Shown here: positions 59,769 to 64,000 of the stretch, piece after piece
Layout of the letters: the number at the start of each line of letters is the position of its first letter
Numbering within the stretch: position 1 is the first letter of the stretch
Assembly: GCA_963082975.1 (NCBI GenBank)
Contig: OY720345.1
Coordinates: 77,903,034-77,967,033 of the forward strand
DNA from: Labia minor
Taxonomy: Eukaryota; Arthropoda; Insecta; Dermaptera; Spongiphoridae
DNA: 64,000 bases
Direction of reading: 5' to 3'
Notes under the pieces: model-generated
The model's database searches: none
What the model was told of the DNA's origin: nothing
Seen by the model: only the letters and a program-made list of their open reading frames with translations
Translations under genes and position numbers: made by a program

Positions 59769-60712
59769 AGTATTTTAAATTAATGTATATTCATTGATAT
59801 TAGAATAACTATAAAAATAGATTAAAGACTTGATTAAATCAATTTTAATGTAATTTATTTAAAAATATTCAAAATTCAAAGGAACCATTGTAAATAATTT
59901 AAGAAATTCATTAGAAATGCGAAAAAAATGTAATTTATATGCTCCAAGCAAATTAATGTATATCTTTCATTGAAAAAAAATTTATTCCTGAATTATTAAC
60001 TCCGATGATGGCGGTGGGGAAGGAACGACAGGAATTTCCTTTTAGTTTTTTGACATTTATTTTTTTCTCTCTTCGCTGGTTTTACGAATTTGTTTATTTT
60101 CTAAAAGAGATGCTTTTAAACCACAAGGCCCCCACCCCCACACGCCTCTCTCACTCTTTTTTCGTTCTCTTCACTTTCTTTCAAACCTCCTCAACTCCTT
60201 TACTTCCACCAACCCCCTGTACTCCCTGTATATATCCAATTCATTCTCCACGCCTGCTCTCATAGATTTTTTTTATTCGGCAAACTAGAAAAGAAAACCT
60301 AAGTGAAAAAACGCAGCGAAGACAAAAAAAAATCCAAAACTAAAGCGACAAATCACATTTAGGAAAGCGAGGATGGAGGTTTATTTTCAAACTTCCAGGT
60401 CTCTGTCAATAGCAATACAATTTAAGGCCCAGTCATATATTAGATTTATCGATAAAAAATAACAAAATGAAATAATGGAAAAATTCAGAGTAACAAACTT
60501 AACTATGTATAATGAATATTATTTTTATAAAAAAAATTTTAAGAGAAATACTATCAAAGTTGATTTATTAAAGAGACCAACAAAATAAAATATGAACAAT
60601 AATCTCAAGCAAACCAAAATTTTGAATTTATCATAGAACAAATTGCTTTTAAATAAATTATAATGATTCATAATTTTATATTTATTTACTAATTAAAAAA
60701 AAAATGAAAGGA
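59769..60712. other. AT-rich spacer
   Basis: A C/T-rich stretch at 60125-60260 yields a spurious ORF. No gene recognised. Confidence 0.45.
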
Positions 60713-60915
60713 CAGTGTCTATAAAGTTGGTTGCAACCTTAATCGGGTAAAGGTGTTCTATGATCAGTACAACAATTCCGTTTAGCCTTTATCTTGATTT
60801 TTTTTTATCAAGTAGCTTCCTATTTTGATTCCGGAGGGTAAATGACTTCAGCCATTATATCCCAGCTAGCGAAATTTTCTTGACAAGCCCTGGACTCAAA
60901 CTAGGGGCTACGGGA
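60713..60915 (-). mobile_element. Old SINE copy, minus strand
   Basis: It shares with the other SINEs, on the minus strand, TAGCTGGGATATAATGG, a GAAGTCATTTACCCTCCGGA segment and GGAAGCTACTTGATA, with many substitutions. A B-box-like remnant lies near 60890-60905 (AGTTTGAGTCC on the minus strand). Confidence 0.65.
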
Positions 60916-63900
60916 ATGACCCGCAGATTAGATAATTTAATAAGAAATAAAATAACTATATATATATATATATATATATAATATTTTAAATAGAAATAAA
61001 TTATTCATGTTTTTTAGAATGTTTCTATTTTAAATTTATAATTAATGTTAATTTTTTAATTAAAAATTACCTTGAAATTTCCAATTATAATGGTACACAT
61101 GTTCTTTAACCTGATAATAATTTTCATATAAACAGACAATTTAAATTGATGATTAAATGAAGACAAAACATTTGAATACTATACTACGAGTATATATGTA
61201 TTCTATACTATGTACCTAAATGAAAAATAAATTCGAGAGTTAAGTGTTTATGATCATGATTGTTCTTTTCATTTATCAATATTTGAAATTTGTTCCAATT
61301 TGATTATCCAATGATTTCACAAGAAATTATGAAATTGAAGTGTTTAGTTCAAGTACTAAATTCAATATCCCTAGAGTAGCTATTTTTTTTTTATTTATGT
61401 GTGTGTCTGTGTGTGTCTTTGTTTTGTTTTCTAATGCTCTTGTGTGTATTTATTGTAGATTCCACTTCAACATTGTTTATCGGATATGTTTAGTGGATTT
61501 TAGGTTTGTGCTTGAAAAGCCAACGTACCATGTTTTAGCATGCAAACGTGTTTACCTTGATGACGTTCAAGCGTCAAACTATTTGTTATATTTACATCCA
61601 CGAGCCCAAGTCATCTTACCTTTAATAATAGGTTAATTCAACTGTAAATTACATGTCGTTCCTTTAAATTTTCCAAACATCTAGAGAAAATATACCGTTA
61701 TAAAAGAGATATAATATTATTCTTGTTTTAGTTAGTCGAAAATGCCTTTTAATGGGTATGTAAAAGAGTGTAATTAACGGGGATATTCTTTAAAAGACAA
61801 ACATAAATCCGTTTTTTTTTTAAAAATAGAAATTAAAGATTAAGAGGAAGGAATTAAATCTTTTTTAATTAGTGATGATGAGCGATTTCACTGGTAAAAG
61901 GAAAGAAAATTTTTTTTTCTTTATTATAAAAACGATTATCAACCTCTTAGAGTTGAAATTAGAATAAACATTTAAGTAATATAATTTTTTTTTAAATTTC
62001 ATTGACTTTTGAGATCAATATGTCCATTTATTTAAATTAATTATAAATTCTTAAATTTAAGTGAACTTTGTGAAATTCGATCCCTCGAGCTCTATGTCGG
62101 TGGACCAGAACACCATCCATTCAATATTTTAAACGATCATAAATTGTTTTTAACTCAACATTAATTATTTCCTTATCAAATACCTTTAGGAACTACTAAA
62201 ACATATAACTTAATCTAATTATTATTATTTAATATAATATATAGTTTTTCTATTTGCCTGTATGCGTAGGCATGGTGGAGAGAGCTAAATCGACACCAGC
62301 GCCCGCAGCGGTTAATATAGACAATATTTGTGGGTGTTTTTAAAAGTCTGACGAATAAATACACGTGAACATTTTTAATTTATTGTAATTAACAACATTT
62401 AAATAAATATTTCAGTTTATTATTTATTTATCACTGATGATTTTTTTACAATAATAAATTTTTTATTGCTAAGTAACATAAGGGCACTGAGTGTAAACAG
62501 CCCCCTATAGTTTATACTTCTGGTGGCGCTACCGTCACGCACAGAGCGAATAGTAAAATTTAATTATTTAACTTAATAAAAAAGTTAATTTGTATACTTT
62601 ACTTAAAGTGTAAAATCGATATTTATAGGTATTTTTGGAATTAATATTAAACTAGAATTTCTATATGCAATTTAGATGGTAAAAACGGTAGAATAAATCA
62701 GGAGACCAAAATATCTCAGAGATTAATATGAATTTTTCGATATGTATATACATATATTTTAATTAATGCCTATAAAACTATTTTTAAATACGATGTTACT
62801 TAGGTAACTAGCAGTTTTCAATTCATATTGCCTGGAAATTGTCGAAAAGGGTTTATGTTTCATATTCAAATTCTATGAATTTATGAATAATAAATAATAA
62901 AAAAAACTATAAAATTTATATTGAATACTCTAATGGCCCATTATCCTTTTTACTATAGTGCCATATATACAGATTTATATATATATTGAAATGATATTTT
63001 CTTTTATGTGCAATTTGTGGGTCATTTTGTTTTTGTTCAAGATAGTTTTTTTTGTCTCTATCTCTTTCTCTCTTATTGGTATTCTTGATTTTTGCGCAAA
63101 TTAATATTTTATTTTAATTTGATAATTAGTAATTAGATATTCTATAGAGATGCTACCAATTAAAAATTATAAAATGTATTAAATTGAGTGAAGAAAATCG
63201 TCTCGTGTGACTGTGTTGGGAGTTTGTTTATAGTCTTTGTGTGTTAAAGATTCATTCTTATCTAAACCATGAAATATAGAGGGCGTTTAATTTTTCCCGT
63301 CCCAATTTTTGTAAGTTTTTATGTTCCGGATGCTGAATTCATCGTCCAAAGTTCAGTTATCATTCCCTTATATATTTGAACGTATCCACAACCAAAAGAA
63401 TTATTAAAAAATTAAATAATTCTATTAAAAATCGGAAGAAACTCCAGAAAGCCAGGAACCTTGTCTAAAAGGCCCCCCCTTAACGAATTGGAACTAAATT
63501 GGAACCAAATCTATATATATATATGTCAGTATGTTTGGGTGAAAATAAAGCTCTCGTTAATTAATTATTTAAAATTTTGAAGAACACTAAGGGCAAAGTT
63601 GACAAGTATAGTCACGTGACATGGGGCTGAGAATTTGAATATTTTTATTTGCTTTCTCGTTTTTCATATCTTTGGTTGGCAGCTCATTTCCAACAATAAT
63701 ATACCTTATTAGCGTAGCGTCGATTCTACTGCTAAGATATGCTCGTAGGATCTTTGGTAACATTTTTCGAAAATATAAAACCATCATTTGAGGTTTAATC
63801 AATTATCCTTTTGTATAATTATTCTTGCACAAGCATTTGAATTTATTATTAATGAATTTGTTGTTTTATTTTTAAATTGTAATTTGAATATTGTTCCATT

Positions 63901-64000
63901 GATTAAGATTTTCTTTAGTGAGTATTGAACAACCTCCAAAAACAACCTCAAATTTAGTTTTTTAATTTAGATTTATTATTAATTAGGTAATTTGTTTATT
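60916..64000. other. AT-rich spacer with unrecognised short ORFs
   Basis: (TA)n at 60957-60980. A 98-codon frame on the plus strand (61340-61636) and a 71-codon frame on the minus strand (63587-63802) have partly balanced codons but no recognised domains. A mixed-composition patch with GGTGGCGCTACCGTCACGC lies at 62520-62545. No gene can be supported. Confidence 0.3.

Noticed and set aside
60005..60265. 86-codon ORF
   Set aside because: Dominated by F, S, T and P from a C/T-rich stretch, with no domain.

Overview
This is a strongly AT-rich eukaryotic window. It is non-coding and built almost entirely from transposable elements. No host gene could be recognised: there is no operon-like coding, no rRNA or complete tRNA gene, and no CRISPR. 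The repeat set suggests an arthropod: several mariner lineages, hAT-type MITEs, a gag-protease LTR element of a style common in arthropods, a LINE, a tRNA-derived SINE, and short elements carrying an ACCAAATTTCATCA block next to a microsatellite. The gag style hints at a chelicerate, but the species cannot be fixed from sequence alone.

Layout. 0.35-3 kb holds a tandem duplication, two copies of repeat family 1 and three copies of a ~97 bp GC-rich hairpin mini-repeat. 3.6-8.0 kb holds one intact-looking but internally deleted LTR retrotransposon on the minus strand: 898 bp LTRs identical by eye, 4 bp target duplication GCAC, and a 638-codon gag-protease ORF whose reverse transcriptase and integrase are almost wholly deleted. 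8.6-11.7 kb holds three copies of repeat family 2, one with a fourfold internal tandem amplification, and a SINE. 13.8-19.5 kb holds family 1 copies (one containing a hAT MITE), a fold-back element and a family 2 copy. 20-26 kb is a cluster of four different broken mariners. 28.5-34.5 kb has nested family 1, family 2 and hAT elements. 37-40 kb has a LINE 3' fragment and two family 1 copies. 41-47.3 kb has family 1, family 2, a second fold-back element and the best SINE. 49.8 kb is a long inverted-repeat MITE. 51.5-59.8 kb has family 1 copies, a hAT MITE and a mariner split by a family 1 insertion. 60.7 kb has an old SINE. The remainder is AT-rich sequence and microsatellites.

The most interesting pattern is that two families without obvious overall similarity share one architecture. 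Each has a short 5' hairpin, then a subterminal motif, a common AAATTTCATCA module followed by a variable microsatellite, and at the 3' end the inverted copy of the subterminal motif. Within family 2 the 5' hairpin changes sequence between subfamilies but keeps pairing, which suggests the structure matters. This layout resembles Helentron-associated (HINE-like) non-autonomous rolling-circle elements; that assignment is inference. Family 2 also carries two perfect CRE palindromes (TGACGTCA) exactly 20 bp apart in all six copies that retain the segment, and family 1 carries a conserved CTATATATAG TATA-like box and an often-conserved CACGTG. Exact target duplications and a sibling empty site let several nested insertions be ordered in time.
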